Counted from the first letter of the stretch, positions 26,999 to 36,073 are shown. The stretch: 64,000 nucleotides of DNA from Bacteroidota bacterium (GCA_016708785.1 JADJFC010000002.1:124001-188000); one strand, 5' to 3'. Notes: generated by a model from the letters alone, not told the origin. A program made the numbers and translations.

Positions 26999-28522
26999 AT
27001 GAACACAAGAAACTGCAAAATGAAACTATTTACATTTATCTTCTCACTGCTAGTTATCAGCGGTATTGATCCGGTTTCGGCTCAATCGATGGTAACCAAA
27101 GATAGCACACTGGTCTCAAGAGATAGTGCTACCGTGAGTATCAAAAGTGATAAAATGCCTTACATAAGTCATTTTAATAGCTGGGATATTGGTGTGCACA
27201 TTGGACTTACCTATCCGAATACGGATATTGCTGCATCAACAATCACTTCTTCAAATGTTAAGCATGAATTGGCCTTCGGTTTGGATGTGACAAAATTTTT
27301 GACACATTCATTTGCTTTTCAAGGTCGATTTATGATGGGCCAAATGAGTGGTGTAGATGGAAACAAACCGCAATACCGTTATAATACGGATGTGCATTAT
27401 GACATTACATTGAATGCCTATTTTCAATTAGGTAACGTTGCTTTTCTAAAGAGAACTCCGAACCTTGCTATCTATGGTGCTGTCGGAGCAGGTGTAATTA
27501 ATTACACACCGCACGTATATCTTGATGGTGGTAAAGATGAGTTGACAGGAATCTATTCTCAATATCAACAAGCATATGATACTGTTGATTATTCTAATAC
27601 CTCTGAATTGATCATTCCATTTTCAGTTGGCGTAAAGTATAGAATCGCAAAACAATTTTCTTTAAATGCAGAGTATAGCTTGAGAACAACCAATAGCGAT
27701 AGAATGGATGGCTGGTATAAATTATTATCTGAAGATGATGACTATTCTTACTTGAGCCTTGGATTAACCTATCACATCGGTCGTAAAGAGCATGTAGCTG
27801 AATGGTATAATCCATTGTACAATATGTATGCAGATCTGTATGACATGAAAGACAAAATGGATCTGATGACTAAAGATGGAGATAAAGACGGTGTAGCTGA
27901 TTATTTCGATCGTGAACCGGAAACTCCTGTTGGATTTAAGGTTTATGGCGATGGTACATCTATTGATTCAGATGGCGATGGCGTTCCTGATTTCAATGAT
28001 GCAGAACCATTCTCTCCTAAGTTAGCTGTCGTAGATGCTTCAGGAAGAGAAATCGATTCAGATGGCGATGGTGTTCCTGACGCACGCGACATGGAACCAA
28101 ACACTCCGAAAGGCGCTTTGGTTGCTACCGGCGGCCAGACTATTCAAAACGGACCTGGTGTTGCTAAAGGTGGTGGTTCATCAATTATGGCATCCAGCGG
28201 ATATCTTCCTTCAATCTTCTTTGCTCTTGACAGTTATGAGATTCAAAAGAAATATGATGAAACACTTGCTTCAATTGCATTGGTAATGAAGAAAAATCCT
28301 GACCTCAAGTTCATTCTAACCGGTAATTGTGATGTGCGCGCAAGCGTTGAATATAACACCAAGTTAGGATTGAAACGTGCAGAGGCTGTTAAAAAACACT
28401 TAGTAAAAAGATATAACATAGATGCTTCTCGTTTATCAACTACTACATTAGGAAAAACGGATCCGATTACCGGAACACAACCAATGAATCGTCGGGTTGA
28501 TTTGGCGGTTGATGATAAATAA
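26999..28522 (+). CDS. OmpA family outer-membrane protein with thrombospondin type 3-like repeats
   Basis: 507 residues; Met8 (27020) is an equally good start. The signal peptide ends near PVSAQ. Residues about 60-260 form an outer-membrane beta-barrel. Then come calcium-binding type 3 repeats (DKDGVADYFDREPETPVG, DSDGDGVPDFNDAEPFSP, DSDGDGVPDARDMEPNTP). The C-terminal OmpA domain (SIFFALDSYEIQKKYDETL, LTGNCDVRASVEYNTKLGLKRA, MNRRVDLAV) should bind peptidoglycan. The family links the outer membrane to the wall. It has a strong consensus promoter and a strong hairpin after the stop, so it is monocistronic and probably abundant. Confidence 0.93.
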   Translation: MNTRNCKMKLFTFIFSLLVISGIDPVSAQSMVTKDSTLVSRDSATVSIKSDKMPYISHFNSWDIGVHIGLTYPNTDIAASTITSSNVKHELAFGLDVTKFLTHSFAFQGRFMMGQMSGVDGNKPQYRYNTDVHYDITLNAYFQLGNVAFLKRTPNLAIYGAVGAGVINYTPHVYLDGGKDELTGIYSQYQQAYDTVDYSNTSELIIPFSVGVKYRIAKQFSLNAEYSLRTTNSDRMDGWYKLLSEDDDYSYLSLGLTYHIGRKEHVAEWYNPLYNMYADLYDMKDKMDLMTKDGDKDGVADYFDREPETPVGFKVYGDGTSIDSDGDGVPDFNDAEPFSPKLAVVDASGREIDSDGDGVPDARDMEPNTPKGALVATGGQTIQNGPGVAKGGGSSIMASSGYLPSIFFALDSYEIQKKYDETLASIALVMKKNPDLKFILTGNCDVRASVEYNTKLGLKRAEAVKKHLVKRYNIDASRLSTTTLGKTDPITGTQPMNRRVDLAVDDK

Positions 28523-28533
28523 AAAACTTTAAG

Positions 28534-28583
28534 CTTAAACCTAAACCTAAACTATATAATTATAGTTTAGGTTTAGGTTTAAG
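28534..28583. terminator. 23-bp perfect inverted repeat between convergent genes
   Basis: The arms at 28534-28556 and 28561-28583 are perfect complements with a TAAT loop. Each arm is built from the word CCTAAA repeated (CTTAAACCTAAACCTAAAC). It is flanked by A and T runs and lies between the OmpA-like gene and the minus-strand methyltransferase, so it probably ends both. Confidence 0.85.
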
Positions 28584-28602
28584 TTTTAAATAGTGGCGAA
28601 GG

Positions 28603-29124
28603 TCACTTACGGGCAAACTCCCACACCACAATCCCCACACAAACAGAAACATTGATCGAGTGCTTCGTGCCACTTTGCGGAATTTCGATTGCATGGTCGC
28701 AAAGCTCAAGAGCTGCATCGCTGACGCCATGAATTTCATGACCAAAGATCAAAGCGTATTTTTTAGTGGTGTCAATTTGAAATTCATTCAGCATGATTCC
28801 TCCTTCTGCCTGTTCAATTGCAATGATCGTATAGCCGTCTGATTTCAACTTTTTAATGGCATCGGTCACATTTTTTTCATACTTCCATGCCACCGATTCT
28901 TCTGCTCCTAAAGCAGTTTTGTGAATTTCTCTATGGGGCGGGGTTGCTGTAATTCCACACAAATAGATTGATTCGCAGCGAAATGCATCGGCGGTCCGGA
29001 AGGTTGAACCGATATTATTGAGACTTCGGACATCATCTAAAATGAGTACTAAGGGGCGTTTTTCGGCCGTCTTAAAATCATCAACAGTGAGTCTACCCAA
29101 CTCATCATTTTGTATCTTGCGCAT
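28603..29124 (-). CDS. TrmH/SpoU family RNA 2'-O-methyltransferase
   Basis: 173 residues from ATG 29124 (MRKIQNDELGRL). A longer frame to 29175 would overlap the mutS start and adds an unlikely hydrophobic stretch. The three SPOUT motifs are visible: LDDVRSLNNIGSTFRTADAF, ALIFGHEIHGVSDAAL and IEIPQSGTKHSINVSVCVGIVVWEF. The trefoil-knot fold binds SAM and methylates a ribose in tRNA or rRNA. Length and the lack of an N-terminal substrate domain do not decide between TrmH, TrmL and RlmB roles. It is divergent from mutS with only 32 bp between starts, so the promoters overlap. Confidence 0.9.
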   Translation of the reverse strand: MRKIQNDELGRLTVDDFKTAEKRPLVLILDDVRSLNNIGSTFRTADAFRCESIYLCGITATPPHREIHKTALGAEESVAWKYEKNVTDAIKKLKSDGYTIIAIEQAEGGIMLNEFQIDTTKKYALIFGHEIHGVSDAALELCDHAIEIPQSGTKHSINVSVCVGIVVWEFARK

Positions 29125-29156
29125 AGAAAGAATAATTACTGCAAATAAGCAAAATC

Positions 29157-31764
29157 TTGTTGAAGGAAGAAACAAAATCAGGAGTTGTTGAAACTCCCCT
29201 CATGAAACAATATTTCAGCATTAAGGCGAAATATCCTGAAGCGCTGCTATTATTCAGAGTAGGCGATTTCTATGAAACATTCGGTGAAGATGCAATCAAG
29301 GCCTCTGCTATACTCGGAATCGTCCTGACTCGAAGAGCCAATGGAAGTGCTACGTATGTCGAACTTGCAGGATTTCCGCATCATTCACTTGATACTTATT
29401 TGCCTCGATTGGTTCGTGCAGGCTTACGCGTGGCAATCTGTGATCAGTTAGAAGACCCTAAGCTAACAAAGAAAATTGTGAAGCGTGGCGTCACAGAATT
29501 GGTCAGTCCGGGTGTTTCTTATAACGATAAGATCCTTGATCACAAGAAAAATAATTTTCTTGCATCCTTGCACTTCAACGGCAGATCGATCGGAATTGCA
29601 TTCATTGATATAAGTACCGGAGAATTTTTAGTCGCTCAAGGAAATGAATCCTACATTGAAAAACTGCTTCAGAATTTTAATCCGAATGAAATTATTTATT
29701 CAAAATCGTTCAAGAAGGATTTCAATGAGAAATACGGCACGCGATTTTATAATTTCACGATCGATGAATGGGTGTTTCAGGAGGATTATGCCAATGAAAC
29801 ACTACTGAAACATTTCGGTACTGTTTCTCTCAAAGGATTTGGAATCCACGAAATGCCGGATGCGATCATTGCCGCCGGTGCTGCTTTGTATTATGTGTCC
29901 GATACAAGACAAGAACAACTCAAACATATCAGTGGCATCTCCCGCATAGAGGAAGATCTTTATGTATGGCTTGATAAGTTCACAATTCGAAATCTTGAAC
30001 TCATCGATAGCAGCCATGAAAATGCCGTTGCGCTCATTGATGTGATCGATCATACTTTGACTCCCATGGGAAGTCGTTTGTTGAAACGATGGCTTTTACT
30101 TCCACTAAAAGATAAGATCGTAATTGAAGAACGGCAACATGCTGTAGGCTACTTTTTGGATCATCCTGAATTTTCAGGTATCACAGGAAATTATCTTAAA
30201 CAAGTTGGTGACCTGGAAAGACTGATTTCAAAAGTAGCACTAGGAAAAATTTCTCCTCGTGAAGTTCAGCAATTGCGACGTTCACTTGAAATGGTGAGTT
30301 CAATTCGTGAGTCATGTCTGAATGCCGACAATACCGCTATCAGAATGATCGCAGATCAACTCAATACCTGTCAACTGATCAAGGATCGCATTGAAAAAGA
30401 ACTGCATCCGGAAGCGCCTGTAATGGTCAACAAAGGAGGTGTTATCAATAATGGTGTTTCTGAAGAACTGGATGATCTCAGAAATATTTCTTTGAACGGA
30501 AAAGACTATCTCTTGAAATTGCAACAAAGAGAGACGGAAAAGACAGGCATTTCATCACTCAAAGTCGGCTTCAATAATGTATTTGGGTATTTTCTTGAGG
30601 TAACACATACGCACAAGGATAAAGTTCCTGCTGAGTGGACAAGAAAGCAGACATTGACAAATGCAGAGAGATATATTACGGAAGAGTTGAAAATTTATGA
30701 AGAGAAAATTTTAGGAGCGGAGGAAAAAATTCTGTCACTTGAAACACGTCTCTTTAATGAACTTGTTCAGGCAATTCTCGAATATATTCAGCCAATTCAA
30801 CTAAACGCAACTCTGATCGCGAAGATCGATTGCCTGTTATCTTTTGCAGATGCAGCACAAAAAAATAATTATGTACGACCTCGAATCAGTGAAGGAAAAA
30901 TAATTGATATTCGAAGTGGTCGTCATCCTGTAATTGAAAAACAATTGCCCCAAGGTGAGAAGTTTATTTCAAATGATATTTATCTTGATCCTGACTCGCA
31001 ACAAATACTGATGATCACCGGGCCAAATATGTCGGGAAAGTCAGCGATCTTACGCCAAACTGCACTCATCACTTTACTTGCACAAACAGGAAGTTTTGTT
31101 CCTGCAGTATCAGCAGAAATAGGAATCGTCGATAAGATTTTTACCAGGGTAGGAGCAAGTGATAATATTTCCAGTGGTGAATCTACTTTCATGGTAGAGA
31201 TGAATGAAACCGCAAGTATTTTGCATAACATCTCTGATCGAAGTTTGATACTGTTAGATGAGATCGGAAGAGGTACATCTACCTACGACGGAATCAGTAT
31301 CGCTTGGGCCATCGCTGAATATCTACATTAAAATCCTGGAGCAAAACCAAAAACTTTATTTGCAACACACTACCATGAATTAAATGAAATGGCTTCTTCA
31401 ATGCCACGCATCCATAATTTTCATGTGACAGTGAAAGAGTTGACCAACACTGTTGTCTTCTTGCGTAAACTTGTTCAAGGTGGTAGTGAGCACTCCTTCG
31501 GAATTCATGTTGCGAAGATGGCCGGTATACCATCCAAGGTAGTCCATCGTGCACAAGAAATGTTGAAACAGTTAGAGGCCAGCAGGACTGAACCCGGGAA
31601 AGCGAAAAGTTGTCTACTAATGCAGATATGCAATTGAGTTTTTTAAATTAGATGATCCTGTTTTGGAGCAAATCCGTGAAGAGATCGTTAACATCGACCT
31701 CGATAATCTGACTCCAATGCAAGCACTCAATAAACTTAATGAGATTAAAAAGTTGGTTTCTTAA
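29157..31764 (+). pseudogene. mutS: DNA mismatch repair protein MutS with three lesions
   Basis: The N-terminal mismatch-binding motif is clear (LLLFRVGDFYETFGEDA, with the Phe-x-Glu wedge), followed by the lever/clamp domains and ATPase motifs (TGPNMSGKSAILRQ, STFMVEMNETASIL, LLDEIGRGTSTYDG). An in-frame TAA (31329-31331) follows AEYLH where NPGAKPKTLFATHYHELNEM continues in the same frame. Two single T losses follow: TT at 31610-31611 and T6 at 31639-31644. Restoring both yields SLSTNADMQLSFFKLDDP and a normal C-terminus ending EIKKLVS. The start is uncertain: no upstream ATG exists in frame, so TTG 29157 or 29160 is used, or ATG 29202 with 15 fewer residues. MutS recognises mismatches in postreplicative repair. 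Confidence 0.9.
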
Positions 31765-31863
31765 TTTTATTTTTTTGTAATTGTTCTGCTCATTTTAGAA
31801 GAAGATAAATTCAAGTTTTATTTTTTTTCATTCAAAAGAGACCCAAAAGAGATTTTTTTCATA

Positions 31864-31899
31864 CCGTAGTACTACGGAAAGTGTACCGTAGTACTACGG
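31864..31899. promoter_or_regulatory. Twin 14-bp palindromes CCGTAGTACTACGG
   Basis: CCGTAGTACTACGG, itself a perfect palindrome, occurs at 31864-31877 and 31886-31899, separated by AAAGTGTA. The pair with its flanks (ATA ... TAT) also forms one larger inverted repeat followed by T7. It lies about 100 bp past mutS and 135 bp before the next gene. It could be a terminator for mutS or a paired operator; the sequence alone does not decide. Confidence 0.7.
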
Positions 31900-32033
31900 T
31901 ATTTTTTTGCCAAAAACATTGAAATTATCGCGGAATCGACATTTCCATGTTACAGAATCCGTAACGGACGTCTTTGAAATTTGCAAGTTGAATTTAGAGT
32001 GGTTTACTTTGAATAAAAAATAAAGGAAATTAT

Positions 32034-32353
32034 ATGGCATTCACAGGGCATGAAGATAATTCAATAGAATTTGAAGATGGCGCAATTCTAACAAAAGAAT
32101 ATCGGACAAGCGTCGACAAAGAAGATGTAAAAGCGAACTACTATAGCAAAGATTCTATTCAAGCACTTTTAAACCAGGATGGAAGTGTCGGAATAAGAGC
32201 CTATTTCGGAAAAAAAACAAACGGTCAACTTTGTCTGGTAATAGTTGGTGTCGATGAAACTGGAAATGACCAGATCGGCGCCGGTTTTTATGCGTTGATA
32301 GTGGTGACCAATGCCCACCTTTTTGTAGCACACCCAATATTTTAAATTCATAA
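32034..32353 (+). CDS. Small cytosolic protein with C-terminal CPPFC motif (frameshift near the end)
   Basis: As given, the frame encodes 103 residues to 32345. Adding one T to the T5 run at 32285-32289 gives instead a C-terminus GFLCVDSGDQCPPFCSTPNILNS with stop TAA at 32351-32353. That resembles, from memory, short Bacteroidota proteins ending in CPPxC..N.LNS. The core (LLNQDGSVGIRAYFG ... LVIVGVDETGNDQ) is well ordered. There is no signal peptide. No function is known to me; the Cys pair suggests metal or thiol chemistry (inference). A near-consensus -7 (TTACTTTG, 32004-32011) lies before it and a terminator follows. The next genes encode a membrane protein, kinase and regulator. Confidence 0.7.
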
Positions 32354-32381
32354 CCCACTTTGTTTACATTTTATAAAATAC

Positions 32382-32415
32382 ATACCTTGGGTGGCGCAGC
32401 ATCCAAGGTATTTTT
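32382..32415 (+). terminator. Terminator-like hairpin in front of the membrane-sensor gene
   Basis: ATACCTTGG (32382-32390) and CCAAGGTAT (32403-32411) form a perfect 9-bp stem with a 12-nt loop and T5, ending 3 bp before the ATG at 32418. It would end the CPPFC gene's transcript, or act as an attenuator controlling read-through into the kinase genes. Its presence argues against the GTG start at 32391. Confidence 0.75.
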
Positions 32416-32417
32416 AT

Positions 32418-33083
32418 ATGAATTTAGCAAAAGTGTTTTCAGCCGTATTTGTACTTATGCCATTTATACTGCTATATATTTATGGTAAACGTGGATATAA
32501 TTTCATGGAAAAGGAAATTAAAATTTATTGGTGGTTTCTAATGTTTGCTTTTGTATTTCAAATTGGATTGTCTTTAGCAGCAAGGCTGAATATTGTGAAT
32601 ACTTTTTTTATTGTGCTTTTTCAATTAATTGAATATGCTGTCTTGTCGCTGCTCTTCTATATGTGGAATCCAAACAAGTTGCTTAGAGTGCTTATTCCTT
32701 TGTTTTTGTTGGGTAATATAATTTCTTTCATTTATTTTTTTGCAGGCAATACAATTAATTATTCTGTGACCATAGATAAATACTTACGTAACTTTGTATT
32801 GATTCCTTTGGCATTTTATACTGCATATAAATTTGCAATTTCAAGTGAAAATGAATTATTAACAGATTGCAAGTTTTGGATCTTAAGCGGAATACTTATC
32901 AATACGGCACTTTCTGCTTTCGTTTTTGTTGTGCGAAGTTATAGCATTTCGAATCGTGAAGTTTCTCAACTAGCAGAAAATATGCTTCTAATTGTCAATC
33001 TTATTACCTATATCATATTCATAAAAGGATTTTTATGCCTCAAAACCAACACGAAATATTCTGGTTCGTCGCACTTGTTGTAA
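32418..33083 (+). CDS. Multi-pass membrane protein of a signalling locus, unknown function
   Basis: From ATG 32418 (MNLAKVFSAVFVLMPF) 221 residues; a GTG at 32391 is possible but lies inside a hairpin. Seven hydrophobic segments are apparent (about residues 5-22, 35-55, 60-80, 90-110, 120-140, 155-180, 190-210). Charged loops are short and there is no catalytic motif. It overlaps the next gene, a histidine kinase, by 49 bp, so translation is coupled or the two were one protein: adding one T at the T5 before ATG 33035 would fuse them in frame. The location suggests a sensor or input module for the kinase (inference). Confidence 0.8.
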   Translation: MNLAKVFSAVFVLMPFILLYIYGKRGYNFMEKEIKIYWWFLMFAFVFQIGLSLAARLNIVNTFFIVLFQLIEYAVLSLLFYMWNPNKLLRVLIPLFLLGNIISFIYFFAGNTINYSVTIDKYLRNFVLIPLAFYTAYKFAISSENELLTDCKFWILSGILINTALSAFVFVVRSYSISNREVSQLAENMLLIVNLITYIIFIKGFLCLKTNTKYSGSSHLL

Positions 33084-33787
33084 TTGTAGTTTTATGTCTT
33101 CTTATTTTCTTTTTGGCCATTATGGTAAAAAATTATAAGGTGAGGCAGAAGGCAGAAGGGGATGTGAAGGATGCGATCATCACCACTCAAGAGAATGAGC
33201 AGAACCGAATTGCCGAAGATCTACACGATGATATTGGTCCAATGCTTTCTGCTATTAAACTTCAGGTTTCTGCACTGACTGATGCAGATTTGGAGGAGGT
33301 GAGAGATTCATTGGGGACCATTGAAAATTATCTGAATCAGGCGATCAATAATGTTCGCGCCGTTGCGAGAAATTTATCTTCACACCTGATCGTAAAATTT
33401 GGTCTTGAGCAATCGCTTCGTGAAAATATAGGTATGATCTCTGCTTTGAAAAGAACAAAAATTGATTTCAATTACGATCTTAAAGATGTAAAACTAACTG
33501 CTAATGAAGAGATCAACTTTTATCGAATTGTTCGTGAATTGTTGAATAACTCTCTTCGGCATTCGAATTGTGAAAATATTCACCTTTCAATTTCAAAAGA
33601 CAATAATTCAATTGCATTATTATATAAAGATGATGGAAAATCAGCATTAGATCAATCATCGTCAAAGAGTATGGGGCAAATAAATATTAGAAATCGTGTA
33701 AATTTGTTAAAGGGCATTGTAAAAAAATTTTCAGATGATTTTTCTTCCGGAGCGAATTATGAATTTGTATTTCCATTATCTTCCTGA
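33035..33787 (+). CDS. Sensor histidine kinase, HisKA_3 (NarX/DesK-like) type
   Basis: 250 residues: one N-terminal membrane span (residues 10-30), a short linker, the HisKA_3 dimerisation helix with phospho-acceptor His64 (RIAEDLHDDIGPMLSAIK), and an HATPase_c domain (N box ELLNNSLRHS; G1 region YKDDGKSALDQ; NIRNRVNLLKG). There is no extracellular sensor domain, so a partner must provide the input. The upstream membrane protein is the obvious candidate. The cognate regulator follows after 6 bp. The kinase should autophosphorylate and pass phosphate to Asp57 of that regulator. Confidence 0.93.
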   Translation: MPQNQHEIFWFVALVVIVVLCLLIFFLAIMVKNYKVRQKAEGDVKDAIITTQENEQNRIAEDLHDDIGPMLSAIKLQVSALTDADLEEVRDSLGTIENYLNQAINNVRAVARNLSSHLIVKFGLEQSLRENIGMISALKRTKIDFNYDLKDVKLTANEEINFYRIVRELLNNSLRHSNCENIHLSISKDNNSIALLYKDDGKSALDQSSSKSMGQINIRNRVNLLKGIVKKFSDDFSSGANYEFVFPLSS

Positions 33788-33793
33788 TCTGTT

Positions 33794-34471
33794 ATGAATC
33801 AAACAATAAAACTAATTATTGCCGATGATCATCCCGTTTTTAGAGATGGATTGTATGGCGTTTTAAAGCGACAGGATTTTATTTCTAAGATATCGCAGGC
33901 TTCAGATGGAACAGAGGTTATCCGTTTTCTTGAAAGCGAAAATTACGATGTTGTTTTAATGGATATAAAAATGCTTCCGATGAATGGTGTTCAAGCAACT
34001 GAGATCATTCGCAATCGCTTTCCGGAAGTTAAGATCATTGCCTTGTCCATGTTTGGAGAAGAACGATTTATAAATGAAATGATCACTAAAGGAGCATCAG
34101 GGTATCTCTTGAAGAATAGTAATAAGTCAGAAATAGTACAAGCTATTAAGAGTGTAGTTCGAGGTAATTCCTATTTCTCAGAGGAAGTAGCTGAGTTTAT
34201 TGTCGATAAACTAAATGGAAAAAGTAACATCGAAAAAGAGAATACTGCATTTATGGGGGAAAGGCTTAGAGAGATTATTTTTCTAATTTGTCACGAGAAA
34301 ACATCAAAGGAAATTGCTGCAATGATGAAAATCTCCCACCGGACTATCGATGATTGCAGAGGTGAAATAATGAAACTGACGAATAGTAAAAGTACGATTG
34401 GTGTACTGAAATTTGCTATTCAAAATGGAATTATGGATGACGTCCTTCTTAAAGGCAAGTACGGACTATAA
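33794..34471 (+). CDS. NarL/FixJ-type response regulator
   Basis: 225 residues: receiver domain (IIADDHPVFRDGL; phospho-acceptor Asp57 in VVLMDIKMLPMNG; Lys in GYLLKNSNKSE) and a C-terminal LuxR-type helix-turn-helix (REIIFLICHEKTSKEIAAMMKISHRTIDDCRGEIMKL). It is directly downstream of its kinase. The HTH is of the usual length but its opening (LREIIFLICHEKT) departs from the common LT.RE.EVL. Targets are not known; the adjacent twin palindrome could be tested as a site. Confidence 0.94.
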   Translation: MNQTIKLIIADDHPVFRDGLYGVLKRQDFISKISQASDGTEVIRFLESENYDVVLMDIKMLPMNGVQATEIIRNRFPEVKIIALSMFGEERFINEMITKGASGYLLKNSNKSEIVQAIKSVVRGNSYFSEEVAEFIVDKLNGKSNIEKENTAFMGERLREIIFLICHEKTSKEIAAMMKISHRTIDDCRGEIMKLTNSKSTIGVLKFAIQNGIMDDVLLKGKYGL

Positions 34472-34480
34472 AAAATAGAA

Positions 34481-35152
34481 ATGAAAATTAAAGAGTTTGT
34501 TGAACTTGCACAGTTCGAATTTGAGAAGCATTCCACCACTGAAAAAGCACCTCAAATGAAAGCGTATATGAAAGATCAATTTGAGTTTCTCGGATTGACT
34601 CGCCCGGAACGAGACAGAATACAGAAAGAACTTTTTCCATTGATTCGGGTGAAAGATGCTAAAGAATTGGAAGCTCTGGTCAGAGAACTTTGGAAATTAC
34701 CTCATCGTGAATTTCATTATCTCGCATTAGACCTTATGGTAAAGTATAAAGTCTTGATTCCTGAATTGAATTTTAAGTTTTTCAATTATCTCGTTGAGAA
34801 AAATGCATGGTGGGACTCGATCGACACTATTTGCTCGAAGGTTTTAGGTCCGTATTATTTGTATCACAAGAAAGTTTACGAAAATGATATGCGCGCTTGG
34901 TGGGAATCTGATAATTTCTGGAAAAGAAGGGCGTGTATTATATTTCAATTAACTTACAAGGAGAAGACGGATCTGAAATTTCTTCAAAAGAGAATTCTGG
35001 AGAATTCTAATTCGACTGAATTTTTCCTTCAGAAAGCAATTGGTTGGTCGCTCAGACAGTACAGCAAAACGGATCCAAAGTGGGTAGTGAATTTTGTTTC
35101 GAAAAATGAACTTAAGCCACTAAGCAGGAGAGAAGCACTTCGTTTGTTGTAA
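34481..35152 (+). CDS. DNA alkylation repair protein, AlkD-like
   Basis: 223 residues, all-helical HEAT-like repeats of the AlkD DNA glycosylase family. Family residues are present: the Trp/Asp pair in NAWWDSIDTI, the Arg in NFWKRRACIIFQL, and IGWSLRQYSKTDPKWV near the C-terminus. AlkD excises N3- and N7-alkylpurines without base flipping. The gene starts 9 bp after the response regulator stop, so it is probably in the same operon; whether the two-component system controls alkylation repair is only a suggestion. Confidence 0.93.
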   Translation: MKIKEFVELAQFEFEKHSTTEKAPQMKAYMKDQFEFLGLTRPERDRIQKELFPLIRVKDAKELEALVRELWKLPHREFHYLALDLMVKYKVLIPELNFKFFNYLVEKNAWWDSIDTICSKVLGPYYLYHKKVYENDMRAWWESDNFWKRRACIIFQLTYKEKTDLKFLQKRILENSNSTEFFLQKAIGWSLRQYSKTDPKWVVNFVSKNELKPLSRREALRLL

Positions 35153-35194
35153 AAGTTGTAAATTTGTTGAATACTAAAAATCTCCATCATTTTT

Positions 35195-36073
35195 ATGGAT
35201 AGGAAAGAGTTTATAAAAATCATTTCAGGAGCATCAGCACTTATGACTTTAGGTTCATTAAATACCCTTGCAAATTCATTGGAACGTACAGCGCAAAAAA
35301 TGCCTGTGCTCTTCATTGGTCATGGATCTCCAATGAATGGAATTGAAACAAATAAGTTTTCACAAACATGGCTTAAACTCGCAAAGGAAATTCCTGTTCC
35401 GAAAGCAGTTTTATGTATTTCTGCACATTGGTTAACCAAAGGAACTCATGTAACTGCAATGGTGAAACCAAAAACTATCCATGACTTCGGCGGATTTCCA
35501 CAAGCACTTTTTGACGTCCAATATCCGGCTCCGGGGAACCCTGAATTAGCTGCTGAAACAAAAAAGATCGTTTCTTCCACTGATGTAGGACTCGATCACG
35601 ATTGGGGGCTGGATCATGGAACTTGGTCTGTTGTGCGACAAATGTATCCATTGGCTAACATTCCTGTTTTGCAATTGAGTATTGATTACAATCGACCAGC
35701 TCAGTATCATTATGATCTGGCTAAACAACTTAGTTCGTTACGGAATAAAGGCGTATTGATCATCGGTAGCGGGAATATGGTTCATAACCTTGGAATGGTC
35801 GATTTCAGTCGTCTCAGTGATGCTGATTATGGCTTCGATTGGGCAATTGAAATGAATCAAAAATTCAAAACCAAAATATTAAACCGTGATCATGCAAGTT
35901 TGATTGATTGGAAAAGTATGGGTAAAGCAGCCGAACTGGCAATTCCGACACCGGATCATTATTATCCACTGATTTACACCCTTGCTCTCCAGGATAAAAA
36001 CGAATCTGCTGTATTCTTTAATGATAATGCAGTCGGTGGTTCGTTGACTATGACATCAGTGAAATTCGGGTAA
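35195..36073 (+). CDS. ygiD: 4,5-DOPA dioxygenase extradiol-like protein (YgiD)
   Basis: 292 residues. A short N-terminal segment (MDRKEFIKIISGASALMTLG) looks like a degenerate signal with one Arg-Lys instead of the twin Arg, so export is uncertain. The class III extradiol fold shows its metal ligands: His in FIGHGSPMNGIE, SAHWLTKG, and the GSGNMVHNLG and LDHGTWSVVRQMYP motifs. The family opens catechol rings; YgiD acts on DOPA in vitro, but the natural substrate is unknown. It lies 42 bp after alkD. Confidence 0.9.
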   Translation: MDRKEFIKIISGASALMTLGSLNTLANSLERTAQKMPVLFIGHGSPMNGIETNKFSQTWLKLAKEIPVPKAVLCISAHWLTKGTHVTAMVKPKTIHDFGGFPQALFDVQYPAPGNPELAAETKKIVSSTDVGLDHDWGLDHGTWSVVRQMYPLANIPVLQLSIDYNRPAQYHYDLAKQLSSLRNKGVLIIGSGNMVHNLGMVDFSRLSDADYGFDWAIEMNQKFKTKILNRDHASLIDWKSMGKAAELAIPTPDHYYPLIYTLALQDKNESAVFFNDNAVGGSLTMTSVKFG

